Shown: positions 17,228 through 25,568 of the stretch, piece by piece | Numbering within the stretch: position 1 is the stretch's first letter | How the letters are laid out: each line of letters begins with the position of its first letter | Assembly (NCBI GenBank): GCA_016187025.1 | Contig: JACPKM010000008.1 | Span: 16,657-80,656, forward strand | Direction: 5' to 3' | DNA length: 64,000 nt | From: Candidatus Daviesbacteria bacterium | GTDB lineage: Bacteria; Patescibacteria; Microgenomatia; Daviesbacterales; UBA10151 | The notes under the pieces: generated by a model | Database searches by the model: none | What the model saw: only the letters and a program-made list of their open reading frames with translations | Told to the model about the DNA's origin: nothing | Made by a program: the position numbers and the translations under genes

Positions 17228-18298
17228 TTAATTTGAGTATTTCCAAGTTAGATATTTTGCCTCTAGCTGAAGTTTGGTTAAATTTACCGGCTCCAGTCCT
17301 GCTACTCTTTCAAAACCTAAATCCAAAAGCCTGGCTGTCCATAGATCCCTTTCATACACTCCAGGCGCACCCAGCAAAACAGCAAATAGCTTCTTTTCAG
17401 CCCTTTGGGATACAACTGTAGTAGTATAGCCTGCATCAGTTGTATTGCCAATCTTAATTCCATTTACCCCGGGATAAACCCCAAGCAATCCGTTCCAGTT
17501 ATTCAAATAAAACCTATTTTCATAAGCTGTATTGAAATCCTCATATTCCTTTGCCACAACTTCCGATATATATGGGTATTTTTCTAAGGCATAATTTGCA
17601 AGTATTGCCAAATCCTCAACACTACTATAGTGATTTTTGTTATCAAATCCCTGGGGATTAGTAAAATGAGTGTTTTTGAGTCCTAGAAATTTTGCTTTTT
17701 CATTCATTGCCTTAATAAAGATATAGTCTCCATACATTTGATCAATGCCTTCTTTGATGACCTCAGCACTATCATTTGCGGAAGATAAAAGCAGAGATTT
17801 TAGTAAAAGTTCCATGTTTACTCTCTCACCTGGTCTAAGCATTATTTTAGTGGGCACCATCCCAGATGCTCTGGCAGAAACCGTAAACTCCTGATTTAAT
17901 GGAGCCAGATCTAAGGCAACAACCGCAGTCATAATTTTTGTTATGGAGGCAATAGGCATTTTTTTTGAAAAGTTTTTTTCAGCAATTACCTCACCACTAT
18001 CCAGATCCACCACAGCATAAGCTGAAGCCTGATCATATTCTGCTCCTGCCCTGGTCTCGGAAACAAAACCAGACGATTGCTTTTTTAGCTTAAACTCACT
18101 GGCTGAAATTGTTTCTAACTTTGGCCTGATCTGATCGAAAATATCTATTCTTGACGGAAGGGGACTAACTATTTTCAACTGGTTTCCTATTCCTAGCTTA
18201 GGAAGTGTCACCATTAAAAACACCAGCAAAAAACTAATAACAAAGATTTGCCACCTTCGAATCCCGTGTTTGATAAAATCGGCCACCATCTGATTCAT
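17228..18298 (-). CDS. dacA: D-alanyl-D-alanine carboxypeptidase (peptidase S11)
   Basis: Trims pentapeptide stems of peptidoglycan. Signal anchor about 17-36; active-site SITK (IASITKIM), SAN (SSANDSAEV) and KIGN (GIKIGNTTDAGYT, in place of the usual KTG) are in order. The Thr-to-Ile change in the third motif keeps the Lys-x-Gly core. 356 residues; the C-terminal amphipathic anchor of PBP5 is absent. The stop overlaps a strong ribosome-binding sequence AAGGAGGTGATG with no convincing gene after it. It lies 4 bases after the GH18-GH19 gene, forming an operon. Confidence 0.9.
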   Translation of the reverse strand: MNQMVADFIKHGIRRWQIFVISFLLVFLMVTLPKLGIGNQLKIVSPLPSRIDIFDQIRPKLETISASEFKLKKQSSGFVSETRAGAEYDQASAYAVVDLDSGEVIAEKNFSKKMPIASITKIMTAVVALDLAPLNQEFTVSARASGMVPTKIMLRPGERVNMELLLKSLLLSSANDSAEVIKEGIDQMYGDYIFIKAMNEKAKFLGLKNTHFTNPQGFDNKNHYSSVEDLAILANYALEKYPYISEVVAKEYEDFNTAYENRFYLNNWNGLLGVYPGVNGIKIGNTTDAGYTTTVVSQRAEKKLFAVLLGAPGVYERDLWTARLLDLGFERVAGLEPVNLTKLQLEAKYLTWKYSN

Positions 18299-18302
18299 AA
18301 AA

Positions 18303-19790
18303 TTAATTAGAATATTTGAAAGCTAAACTGGCTACTTTCCATCCGTTTCTGTCTGGATTGACAGGAACCCGGGCTGAAACAAAGTTTCCCTGGCTGGCTA
18401 AATTTGCAATATTATTATCTTTGAAAAATGCTGCCAGAATTTTGGCTGCAACCTCGGGAGTTGATGCAAGCTCAGGGTTTTCAGCCAGCTTATCACCCAT
18501 ACCAATCCTTTCTCCCACCAACCGGTAGTTTCTTAAATGGGTTAACTGGATAAACCCTCTGCCAAAATAAAAGCTACCTCCTTCATACCCTAATCTTCGG
18601 GCATGTAGCTTTCCTTGAATCTCATCTATTGGCTCAAATGTTTCATCGGTTTCATGCTCAACTGTTGCCAGGGTATATGCTAAAACATTGGAATCCAAAA
18701 TTCCCTCTTGCTCCAATGCCTTACCTATTATCGGGATATTTCTTCTGGCAGCTTCTCTCCCTTTTTCAGGAACATATGCTGCCAATCTTTCAACAGCCTC
18801 ACTGTCTAAAAATACATGCGCAGGTTCGCTGCGACTATCCTCTGTTATTTGCGTTCCTGGAACATATAAAGGGTATCTATCACCGTTTCCATACCAAGCA
18901 CGTTCCATAACTAGCTTTTCTGAAGGAACTTTTTGTGAAAAATTATTTATATATGATGAAACCTTTTTCCAGTAACTGCCTTCCTCCGACCCATATACAG
19001 GCCTTGTAGGATTGCCGTCTTTGAATTCCGGCGCAGCAAAACTATCTGCTACCATAAATATTTTGTCGGAAACTGTTGATAAAGCGAAAAGATCAAACCC
19101 CTCAGAATCAGAGGAGCGGATTGCGACTGCCACTATAGAGTCTGCTACCTCCTGATGAATTCTTTGGGTAAATGTGTCAACAAAAAGATTAAATTTTTGC
19201 TGATAACCGCTATCAAAACCATCTCTAGGTTCAAAATCAACAACTACACCATCAATTCCCAAACCTTTAATCTCATCTACGGATTGTGAAATCAACTGTT
19301 CTTGAGATTGGGGGTTATCTAGAATTGACTCAATATAATCTTTGTTAAATTGGCTCAAAGTTATCAAAACCTTGGTATTAAAATAATGGGCATGCGTAAT
19401 TAAGCTTTGGGCCTCATCTTCTCTTATGGTCTGGTAACCCCAGCTGCCGGTATTTATACTCCCATCTTCAAGAACCGGAAAATCAAAATAGGCTATTGCA
19501 GAAAGATTTTCTAAATCTATATATTTGAATCTATTTGGGGCTTGACCGGGTATAAAGCTAAAGTTTTCTGGTGTAGTTTTAACAGATGTGACATTGGAAA
19601 TTGAATTTAGTGATGCTACCAATGGAGAGATAAATCTTTTGGCTGGTTGAACTCCACTTATTAAAACTAGGGCAATAAGTACTAGATCCGCAACTGCTGC
19701 TAGAAAGTATTGCCGTTGCCGGGAGTTTAACCGGCTAAAAAAACCTTCCTTCAGATGATTGTGAAACCCATTCGGCAGAAATAGTTGCAT
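18303..19790 (-). CDS. Fused GH18-like and GH19-like hydrolase (wall or chitin active)
   Basis: 495 residues. One N-terminal helix (about 28-47) anchors an outside enzyme. Residues about 85-330 resemble GH18/YaaH-type glycosidases, with IDGVVVDFEP in the catalytic strand (D185, E187 likely). Residues about 335-495 resemble GH19 chitinase/lysozyme (LATVEHETDETFEPIDE with the catalytic Glu, then GFIQLTHLRNY). Two unrelated glycosidase folds in one chain suggests cleavage of the cell's own or a host's wall; next to dacA and PBP1A a peptidoglycan remodelling job is likely, chitin is possible. Confidence 0.78.
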   Translation of the reverse strand: MQLFLPNGFHNHLKEGFFSRLNSRQRQYFLAAVADLVLIALVLISGVQPAKRFISPLVASLNSISNVTSVKTTPENFSFIPGQAPNRFKYIDLENLSAIAYFDFPVLEDGSINTGSWGYQTIREDEAQSLITHAHYFNTKVLITLSQFNKDYIESILDNPQSQEQLISQSVDEIKGLGIDGVVVDFEPRDGFDSGYQQKFNLFVDTFTQRIHQEVADSIVAVAIRSSDSEGFDLFALSTVSDKIFMVADSFAAPEFKDGNPTRPVYGSEEGSYWKKVSSYINNFSQKVPSEKLVMERAWYGNGDRYPLYVPGTQITEDSRSEPAHVFLDSEAVERLAAYVPEKGREAARRNIPIIGKALEQEGILDSNVLAYTLATVEHETDETFEPIDEIQGKLHARRLGYEGGSFYFGRGFIQLTHLRNYRLVGERIGMGDKLAENPELASTPEVAAKILAAFFKDNNIANLASQGNFVSARVPVNPDRNGWKVASLAFKYSN

Positions 19791-19804
19791 AGAGCAGCCT
19801 TAAG

Positions 19805-19836
19805 AGGTTTTTTGGGGGGATGAACTTAAAAAACCT
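19805..19836. promoter_or_regulatory. Leader hairpin upstream of the GH18-GH19 / dacA operon
   Basis: AGGTTTTTT (19805-19813) pairs with AAAAAACCT (19828-19836) around a C-rich loop. It lies in the minus-strand leader between promoter and start codon and could act in attenuation or mRNA stability; this role is inferred. Confidence 0.4.
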
Positions 19837-19856
19837 AGCTCAAGTCTGCGGTGCAA

Positions 19857-19885
19857 ACTTTAACAGAATGTAAATTTATTGTCAA
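19857..19885 (-). promoter_or_regulatory. Promoter of the GH18-GH19 / dacA operon
   Basis: Minus-strand -35 TTGACA (19880-19885, perfect), 17 bp spacer, -10 TAAAGT (19857-19862). The leader is about 60 bases and contains the hairpin at 19805-19836. Confidence 0.55.
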
Positions 19886-19934
19886 ATTTTTGTAAGCCTT
19901 ATCTGGGGCCTTTTGTCAGAAGTTTGTAAGTGGT

Positions 19935-20159
19935 TTATACATTAACTGTACTTATTGTATCAAATTCTTCTTCTATAACCTCTGGTATATTTGGCGTTGT
20001 TGAATAATTTTTAAAAAGTGGCGCTCCCACCCTAATAAACCATATTCCTATAATTGCTAAAATTAACATTCCAAGCAAAAAAATCATTAATATCTTTTGA
20101 TCAATATCTTCTTTTTTTATTACTTGGGTATGGATAGAGCCAGCAGTTATTGTACTCAT
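19935..20159 (-). CDS. Small membrane protein, unknown
   Basis: 74 residues with a polar N-terminus (VIKKEDIDQK), one long hydrophobic helix (ILMIFLLGMLILAIIGIWFI) and an acidic outside tail (PEVIEEEFDTIST). No family recognised. Its ATG overlaps the TGA of an upstream 48-residue frame (ATGA), so the two are probably translated together; a GlsB-like gene precedes them on the same strand. Confidence 0.5.
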   Translation of the reverse strand: MSTITAGSIHTQVIKKEDIDQKILMIFLLGMLILAIIGIWFIRVGAPLFKNYSTTPNIPEVIEEEFDTISTVNV

Positions 20160-20302
20160 ACTACTTTTATTCTCCCACCAGAAATTATAGCTTGGCTTGT
20201 TATAGCATTCGATAAAATATTTGCCAGTGTAATAGGGCTTTTTTTACCATCTTTTTTAAGTTTTTCAATAAAGCTTTTTTTATGTCTTAGTATTTTTAGC
20301 AT
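20156..20302 (-). CDS. Possible 48-residue basic protein coupled to the next gene
   Basis: Minus-strand frame starting MLKILRHKKSFIEKLKKDGK and ending GGRIKVV. It fills the gap between the GlsB-like gene (9 bases upstream) and the 74-residue membrane protein, with which it shares an ATGA overlap. The composition (Lys-rich helix, then SPITLANILSNAIT) is protein-like. No Shine-Dalgarno sequence and no known family. Confidence 0.5.
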   Translation of the reverse strand: MLKILRHKKSFIEKLKKDGKKSPITLANILSNAITSQAIISGGRIKVV

Positions 20303-20311
20303 AAGTATATA

Positions 20312-20566
20312 TTAATATTTTGGCAAAATTGCTCTTGATAAAAATAGCAGTCCTGCTGCGCCAATCATGCCTATGGCAAATGATGCAAAGTTAATACCTA
20401 ACAAATCAACACCAAAGATAATATTTCCTAAAAAACCCCCTGCAAATGCCCCTAAAACTCCTAAAATAATTGCCCCTAGTGCACCTCCACTAGATGGTTG
20501 TGGATCAATAATGTGAGAGATAAGCCCAATTATAGTCCCAAATATAATTACTACTAACAGATTCAT
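20312..20566 (-). CDS. GlsB/YeaQ/YmgE-family membrane protein
   Basis: 84 residues, three hydrophobic helices separated by Gly-rich turns (GAIILGVLGAFAGGFLGNIIFG), matching the transglycosylase-associated family PF04226. Members are general-stress membrane proteins whose activity is unproven. A paralogue lies at 23261-23512. No enzymatic residues are expected. Confidence 0.85.
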   Translation of the reverse strand: MNLLVVIIFGTIIGLISHIIDPQPSSGGALGAIILGVLGAFAGGFLGNIIFGVDLLGINFASFAIGMIGAAGLLFLSRAILPKY

Positions 20567-20631
20567 TAAATAAAATTTTAGAGCGAAAAAATTATAAAAA
20601 TAGTAGATTTAAGTAAGAAGTTAGTAATACC

Positions 20632-21963
20632 CTAAAGCAAGCTCCCGTTTTTGACGCTTAGACAGTCCAGTAAAGCTGCTGCTGACCACGCTTGGTATTT
20701 GCAGCTTGTTTGCCCTGTAGTTGAAAGGTATTCGCAAAACCCATCTTCATTTTTAATATATACCTCAATTGGACAGTTAAAAAAAGTTATGGGGATAAGT
20801 GTGGCTTCTTTTAACAAGCGGGCTTGAGCAAAAAAGCCAAAATTTTCCAATCCTTCAATTACCATGCCATTCAGCACCGGCCAAAAACTGCCATTATGAT
20901 AGGAATCTTTATTGGGATTAAAGGTAGCAGCTTCAGAGCTCATTGTCCTTATTCCTGCATCAGATACAAACAAATCCGCCATAAATGCTCTCTGGACAAA
21001 ATCATTAATATATTTTTTATCTAAAATGCACTCTACCTGATTTCCATTTATGTATGCAGCCCACAAGCAAAGCATTGGGTTTCCTGTAACTGTTTTAATC
21101 TGTTTGTTTCTTCCATCAAGAGCCTGTGCACCATAAAATAAACCTATATCCCTTAATATAAATTCTTTATTAAACCTGGTTTTTAACTTGCCCGCTTGAG
21201 AATAAATCTTGCTTGCAAATTCGGGGTGAGACAGTGTAAAAAAGTCCCCCCAAAGCATTAAAGCAAGCCATGTATAGCTTTGTGCCTCAATTGGAGCAAT
21301 CGGATACTCAGGCATATTACCATTTACATCAGCAATTGACTCAACTGAATCAGTCCAGGACTGAACTCTCAGTCCTCCGAATTTTCTAATTGCCGGAAAG
21401 TCATATTCAACAAAAAGATCTTTATCCATATCCCCATAAGAAATGATCCAATTCAACCCCTCCTCAACAGAGGGAAGAACTGACTCTAAAAAAAGACGGT
21501 CTTTGGTAATTTGGTAGTATTTATAAATTGCAATCAAAGTCAAGGGAGTTGAGTCTATTGAATCATAGTTTTTTAATATTCCCTCTGAGTGAATAAACCA
21601 GGGTGTATCAGACTTTAAGAACCTTTCCAGCTGTTTGGGGTCTTTTCGGAATTCATGAATAAATTTACCCGGTTGCTCACCTGTATCTATGTGGAACTCT
21701 TTGCCTTGTAAAGAAACTAAAGTTAATAAAGCTTTCCGGCAAATGTCCAGCAAATTCAGGGTTGAGTCAGATTGAACCGCTCTTAATATTTTTAAAATTG
21801 TGATAGCACTATCCCGTCCGAATATACACCCATAAACCTCATCTTTACTGGAAGCGTTAATTCCTTCATCCGTAGAAAGCTCTAAAATTGAGCGGTAGGC
21901 AAGGTCGCGGAGATACGAATTGCGGTTGGGCAGAGTATCGTTCATGTTTTGAAAAGATACCAC
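20632..21963 (-). CDS. Debranching-type glycosidase (six-hairpin, amylo-alpha-1,6-glucosidase-like)
   Basis: 443 residues. Features of (alpha/alpha)6 glucosidases are present: FGRDSAITIL near residue 50, WFIHSEGILKNYDSIDSTPL, GLRVQSWTDSVESI and SYHNGSFWPVLNGM. These match the C-terminal catalytic part of glycogen debranching enzymes, so it probably trims alpha-glucan branches, in the cytoplasm since there is no signal peptide. It lacks the N-terminal substrate domain of long forms. Adjacent GT4 gene suggests a small carbohydrate unit; starch or glycogen as substrate is inference. Confidence 0.7.
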   Translation of the reverse strand: MVSFQNMNDTLPNRNSYLRDLAYRSILELSTDEGINASSKDEVYGCIFGRDSAITILKILRAVQSDSTLNLLDICRKALLTLVSLQGKEFHIDTGEQPGKFIHEFRKDPKQLERFLKSDTPWFIHSEGILKNYDSIDSTPLTLIAIYKYYQITKDRLFLESVLPSVEEGLNWIISYGDMDKDLFVEYDFPAIRKFGGLRVQSWTDSVESIADVNGNMPEYPIAPIEAQSYTWLALMLWGDFFTLSHPEFASKIYSQAGKLKTRFNKEFILRDIGLFYGAQALDGRNKQIKTVTGNPMLCLWAAYINGNQVECILDKKYINDFVQRAFMADLFVSDAGIRTMSSEAATFNPNKDSYHNGSFWPVLNGMVIEGLENFGFFAQARLLKEATLIPITFFNCPIEVYIKNEDGFCEYLSTTGQTSCKYQAWSAAALLDCLSVKNGSLL

Positions 21964-21993
21964 ATCTGATTAATTAGTCAAGGACCCAAATTA

Positions 21994-23142
21994 TCAGCTG
22001 ATTTCATGTGCGTACGCAGTTTCTATTGTTTTAGGTTTGCGGGAAACAGCTAGTTTTTTTAATCTGACTATTTCTCTGTAAACTTTCTCATACTTATCTG
22101 TCATCTGAATATCATTGAAGTTTTTCAGAGCATATTGTCTACAAGCTCTTCTATCAATTGAATCAATATTTAAAATAGCATCGATCATTCCATTTAAATC
22201 ACTCACCACAAACCCGGTTTTACCATCATTAACTATTTCCGGAACCGATCCTAATCCAAAAGCAACAACCGGGCATCCTGTAGCCATAGCCTCAATCATA
22301 ACCAGTCCAAAAGGCTCTCTAAAGGTGATCGGATGAAGCAAACACATTGCCTTACTCATCAACTTATTTCTCTCCTGCTCATCTACCTCACCTACAAATA
22401 TAATCTGGTCTGAAAGCAATGGCTCTATATATTCCTTAAAATAGACAACATCCTCTGGAACGTTTTTAATACTGTTTAGCTTGGCTGCAATAATGAGGGG
22501 AATATTCAGATATTGTGCCACCTCAATTGCAAAGTGCACCCCCTTTTCCCGTGATATCCTCCCTACAAAAAGCAAATAACTGTCATGTTTTTCAGAAAAT
22601 GGATAGTTTCTCATGTTTAGACCATGATACACATTGGCAATGTAGTTTAAATTTGGTGCAGGATAGGCTTGGGATTTTGAAACCGTGACAAGATAAGGAT
22701 TTCTTAAGCTGTCAAATATCTTTTTTTCATATACACTAATTGGCCCATGCAAAGTCATTACTACCGGAGTCTGGGAAATATTTGCAGTTGGCAGTGACCA
22801 GCATTTGATTGTATGATCGTGGATAACATCAAACTGGTTTTGTAAACTATATGCAAAGCCAATATGGTGCATAGTCATCAAATTTGGACCAAATGCATCT
22901 TCCAGCTTGGCTGCAGTTAGTGCCTTTGGGTATAAAGACACAAGTCTGGCAGAAGTTGAGGAATCACCGCTTGCAAACAATGTCACCTCATGGCCACGCC
23001 TTACCAACTCTTCTGTTAAGGCGTAAATGACCCTCTCAGTCCCTCCGTATTTGACAGGAGGAACCCGTTCTGCAATAGGGGCAATTATACCAATCCTTAA
23101 TGGTCTATTATTACCATCTGAGTTTTTTTGCTTTTTTTGCAT
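21994..23142 (-). CDS. Family 4 glycosyltransferase
   Basis: 382 residues, GT-B fold. N-terminal acceptor domain contains PPVKYGGTERVIYALTEELVRRGHEV, typical of GT4 enzymes; the donor site has FVGRISREKGVHFAIEVA and the EX7E region EPFGLVMIEAMATGCPVVAF. It transfers a nucleotide-sugar-derived residue with retention; donor and acceptor are unknown. The gene is upstream of the debranching-type glycosidase on the same strand with a 30-base gap, so they likely share a transcript. Confidence 0.88.
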   Translation of the reverse strand: MQKKQKNSDGNNRPLRIGIIAPIAERVPPVKYGGTERVIYALTEELVRRGHEVTLFASGDSSTSARLVSLYPKALTAAKLEDAFGPNLMTMHHIGFAYSLQNQFDVIHDHTIKCWSLPTANISQTPVVMTLHGPISVYEKKIFDSLRNPYLVTVSKSQAYPAPNLNYIANVYHGLNMRNYPFSEKHDSYLLFVGRISREKGVHFAIEVAQYLNIPLIIAAKLNSIKNVPEDVVYFKEYIEPLLSDQIIFVGEVDEQERNKLMSKAMCLLHPITFREPFGLVMIEAMATGCPVVAFGLGSVPEIVNDGKTGFVVSDLNGMIDAILNIDSIDRRACRQYALKNFNDIQMTDKYEKVYREIVRLKKLAVSRKPKTIETAYAHEIS

Positions 23143-23260
23143 AAAAAGATTTCAAAAAATCCTTAGATTATTCAACTGGGGCAGTAAGCAGTATAAAAAA
23201 ATGATAAAAAATAGAAGCTTTTATCAACTCTTGCACTGCCTCGAGCATTTTATCCATTGC

Positions 23261-23512
23261 CTATAACTTCCTTGCTGACTTAGAAGCAATTAAAATAATC
23301 ATTGATCCTAATGCAGCCACAATAAATGATAAGAGATTAAATTCCTCTATATTTATACCAAAGATAATATCTCCGAGCAACCCACCTACGAATGCACCTA
23401 AGACTCCTAAAATAATTGCACCAATTAAACTGTCCCGGGAAGATGTGGGAGTAGATACGTGAACAATTAGTCCAATCAACACTCCAAACAATGCCCAGGA
23501 CAGGAAATTCAT
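23261..23512 (-). CDS. GlsB/YeaQ-family membrane protein, second copy
   Basis: 83 residues with the same three-helix Gly-rich layout as the protein at 20312-20566 (GAIILGVLGAFVGGLLGDIIFG). The two are clear paralogues separated by the glycosidase/GT4 pair, suggesting local duplication. Function as for the family, unproven. Confidence 0.85.
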   Translation of the reverse strand: MNFLSWALFGVLIGLIVHVSTPTSSRDSLIGAIILGVLGAFVGGLLGDIIFGINIEEFNLLSFIVAALGSMIILIASKSARKL

Positions 23513-23574
23513 AGATTAATAGTAGCTTTTAAAAATGAGTGAAAATACAATAATATGTAAGAGACAGGAAAGAA

Positions 23575-23603
23575 TTGACCGGATAGAGTTAATGTGGTAT
23601 AAA
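23575..23603 (+). promoter_or_regulatory. Promoter for an intergenic small RNA
   Basis: -35 TTGACC (23575-23580), 17 bp spacer, -10 TATAAA (23598-23603) on the plus strand, in a gap where both neighbouring genes run on the minus strand. Confidence 0.6.
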
Positions 23604-23609
23604 ATAACT

Positions 23610-23670
23610 GCCTGATAACCGAAAGGTTGACGGGTTCTCGAAGGAAGCTCCCGCAAGGGGGCTTTTTTCG
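23610..23670 (+). ncRNA. Candidate small RNA of about 60 nt, two tetraloop hairpins
   Basis: Defined by a promoter ending 6 bases upstream and an intrinsic terminator at its end. Hairpin 1 (23611-23634): CCTG/CGGG outer stem, a two-base internal loop and AACC-GAAA-GGTT. Hairpin 2 (23645-23664) is the terminator, with a GCAA tetraloop. Between them lies TTCTCGAAGG, free to pair with targets. No open frame fits inside and no plus-strand gene follows, so it is not a leader. I do not recognise it as 6S, 4.5S, tmRNA or a known riboswitch. Confidence 0.55.
23645..23668 (+). terminator. Rho-independent terminator with GNRA loop
   Basis: AAGCTCCC-GCAA-GGGGGCTT with a run of six T (23663-23668). Works for the plus strand only; the minus strand lacks a T run. 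Confidence 0.8.
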
Positions 23671-23688
23671 TGCTTCTGGTAAAGCGCC

Positions 23689-24603
23689 TTAAGCGTGAAA
23701 CCTCCTAGTTGATATAAAGCTCGATTCTTCGTGAAGATATTTGCCTCCTCTTGATCCATTTGCTTCTATTAGTTGAACTTCATAGGAACTGCCAAAACTG
23801 TAAAATGGAAAATGCTCACCCCATCCGGGCGCTACAGAGTTAGAGGTTAATTTTTGATATAAAAGTTCATCATCGCTTTCTAAAATACCCCGCCAACGTA
23901 AAAACTCTTCTGGTAAAAAATGTTCACTGTTGTGTATAGATCTTGCGAGCAGATCACTTAGCACAAGCCTGACTACGGTCAACTCCCTTCTAACAGAACG
24001 GGGTGAGTCGCTACCATGAACCCAGTTTTCAGGTGCACTAACAGCATGTCTCCCTCTAATAGATTCTGGGCGCGCATCTTCTGGTTTGGTAGCCCCCATT
24101 TGCTCCCTCCACCATTGGACAGCATCTCCTCCTTCATCATGGATTAAAAGTACAGTTAATGGCCCACTGGTTGTAAATTCAATCAATCTTTGCCACACGG
24201 GTACATTAGAGACAGGGTCACAAATTTTTTTAAGCTTATCTTTATTTTCTATATAAAATGTTTCAGCTTGTTCAGGGGTGAGCTTCAAAGAAAAAGCTGT
24301 CATAATTCTTTCTCTACCTATCTCATCCATAATCCCTGCTGCTGCCTGATCATCATTTTCTGGAAGTTGCCTGCTCTTTTTTGGATCCTCAGGCTGAGGT
24401 TTTATCAAACCCAAGGTAACTTTTTGATCATGAATAAGTCTAGAAAGCCTAGGGTCTTCTAGTGCTGATTTCAGCTGAGAGACACCTTCTAATGCTGTTG
24501 ACCCCAGGGCTACATAACCCTGATTAATTCCATCACAAACAACAGCTGCTTCAAAACGGGTAGATAGTACTTCTGGCACGCGGATATTTGACCTTATTTC
24601 CAT
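23689..24603 (-). CDS. Nucleoside diphosphate kinase-like protein with extra C-terminal region
   Basis: 304 residues; about 60-215 match the NDK fold. Seen: TLGLIKPQ with K68, LIEFTTSGPLTVLL, MGATKPEDARPESIRGRHA and the active-site block NWVHGSDSPRSVRREL with H196 in place. Normal NDK is about 140 residues; here about 60 N-terminal and 90 C-terminal residues are added (the latter with SHEH-type polar helices and LHEESSF). It may be a real but divergent NDK or a regulator using the fold. No other NDK gene is in the window. Confidence 0.7.
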   Translation of the reverse strand: MEIRSNIRVPEVLSTRFEAAVVCDGINQGYVALGSTALEGVSQLKSALEDPRLSRLIHDQKVTLGLIKPQPEDPKKSRQLPENDDQAAAGIMDEIGRERIMTAFSLKLTPEQAETFYIENKDKLKKICDPVSNVPVWQRLIEFTTSGPLTVLLIHDEGGDAVQWWREQMGATKPEDARPESIRGRHAVSAPENWVHGSDSPRSVRRELTVVRLVLSDLLARSIHNSEHFLPEEFLRWRGILESDDELLYQKLTSNSVAPGWGEHFPFYSFGSSYEVQLIEANGSRGGKYLHEESSFISTRRFHA

Positions 24604-24656
24604 GACGCGGAAAATTATAGCAGTAAATTAGGAAGATATCAACTATAGGATTCTCC

Positions 24657-25325
24657 CTAAGATTGACTTTTTTCTTGGATCAAATCTCTTAACCCAGGAA
24701 ACCTTCCGAGAAGATGCAATGTAGATACATTACTCTTATTAACAGGATCTGGGTCACCTAAATCCTCCCCGGTATCCCCATATACGAATCTTTCCTGATC
24801 ACCGTCATAGAGAAGGTCACGGATATAGTCCCTTGGTCTATATCCAGCTCTATCTAACTTTATTGCAATTGCTATAAGCTGAGCTAATGCTGCTTGAGAT
24901 TCATCTGTTTCTGGAGATAATCTTATCGCACGCAACACTTCTGCGGCTCTATCTGTAGGTATATAGTCCATATAAATAGACGCATCAACTACTCCATACG
25001 CGTAAGGAACGGCAATTCCACGCCTTGCCAAATCTTGATTTCTCCAAAACTCCGCTATAGCTTTTCCTATCATTGCACCCATAGAAACAATGCATTTTTC
25101 CCTCAACATTCTAGCAGAACTCCTACCTGTTTCAGGATTGTAAACACCTAAATGATACACCATATTATAGCTTTCTCCTCCTCTAAGAGTAGTTACCAGC
25201 CTTCCACTTAATAGTCTTTCTGTTGCAGATAAAACTCCTAAATCGCGAAGTAAAGAAACCGGTGGGCATGCATCGGAAGCTTGACCTGTACCATCATAGA
25301 TTTGCGGAACAACCTCAAGGTTCAT
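24657..25325 (-). CDS. Hypothetical protein, possible kinase-like fold
   Basis: 222 residues, no signal or membrane segment. The C-terminal half contains AYGVVDASIYMDYIP, then LDRAGYRPRDYIRDLLYDG and FVYGDTGEDLGDPD, an order reminiscent of the hinge, catalytic loop and metal-binding Asp of small-molecule kinases (APH/RIO type), but the usual HxDxxxxN is absent. I therefore leave the function open. It lies just upstream of the NDK-like gene on the same strand with a 53-base gap and similar Arg-rich composition. Confidence 0.55.
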   Translation of the reverse strand: MNLEVVPQIYDGTGQASDACPPVSLLRDLGVLSATERLLSGRLVTTLRGGESYNMVYHLGVYNPETGRSSARMLREKCIVSMGAMIGKAIAEFWRNQDLARRGIAVPYAYGVVDASIYMDYIPTDRAAEVLRAIRLSPETDESQAALAQLIAIAIKLDRAGYRPRDYIRDLLYDGDQERFVYGDTGEDLGDPDPVNKSNVSTLHLLGRFPGLRDLIQEKSQS

Positions 25326-25379
25326 AGTAGTACATTATAGGCTTTAACATAATTATTTTCAAGCTATAGGTTATTTTTT

Positions 25380-25385
25380 TATAAT
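25380..25385 (+). promoter_or_regulatory. -10 box upstream of tRNA-Arg region
   Basis: A perfect TATAAT lies about 110 bases before tRNA-Arg and 7 bases before a GTG frame. The -35 (TTTCAA) is weak. Confidence 0.35.
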
Positions 25386-25392
25386 CGCCCCT

Positions 25393-25482
25393 GTGAAACC
25401 TTTATTTGAATATATAACTAATTTCATTAAAGCAGCAATAGGTATGTTTAAATTCAGAGTGGAGGAAATAAACTTAAGCTGA
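25393..25482 (+). CDS. Possible 29-residue leaderless peptide
   Basis: GTG-started frame MKPLFEYITNFIKAAIGM followed by FKFRVEEINLS, beginning 7 bases after a perfect TATAAT and ending 14 bases before tRNA-Arg. The sequence would form an amphipathic helix. No ribosome-binding site. It may simply be the 5' leader of the tRNA transcript. Confidence 0.25.
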   Translation: MKPLFEYITNFIKAAIGMFKFRVEEINLS

Positions 25483-25496
25483 TAGAATTAGCATAT

Positions 25497-25568
25497 GCCC
25501 CTATAGCTTAACGGATAGAGCTCTGGTCTTCGGAACCAGCGGTGAGGGTTCGATTCCTTCTAGGGGCG
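25497..25568 (+). tRNA. tRNA-Arg (anticodon TCG)
   Basis: Cloverleaf of 72 nt: acceptor GCCCCTA/TAGGGGC, D arm, anticodon stem CTGGT/ACCAG with loop CTTCGGA, T arm GAGGG-TTCGATT-CCTTC, discriminator G. CCA is not encoded. It reads CGN-type codons (CGA by direct match). The 3' end touches the stop codon of the DUF5667 gene on the other strand. Confidence 0.95.

Noticed and set aside
23610..23670. Riboswitch or protein leader
   Set aside because: No plus-strand gene follows and the terminator ends the transcript; treated as an independent small RNA.
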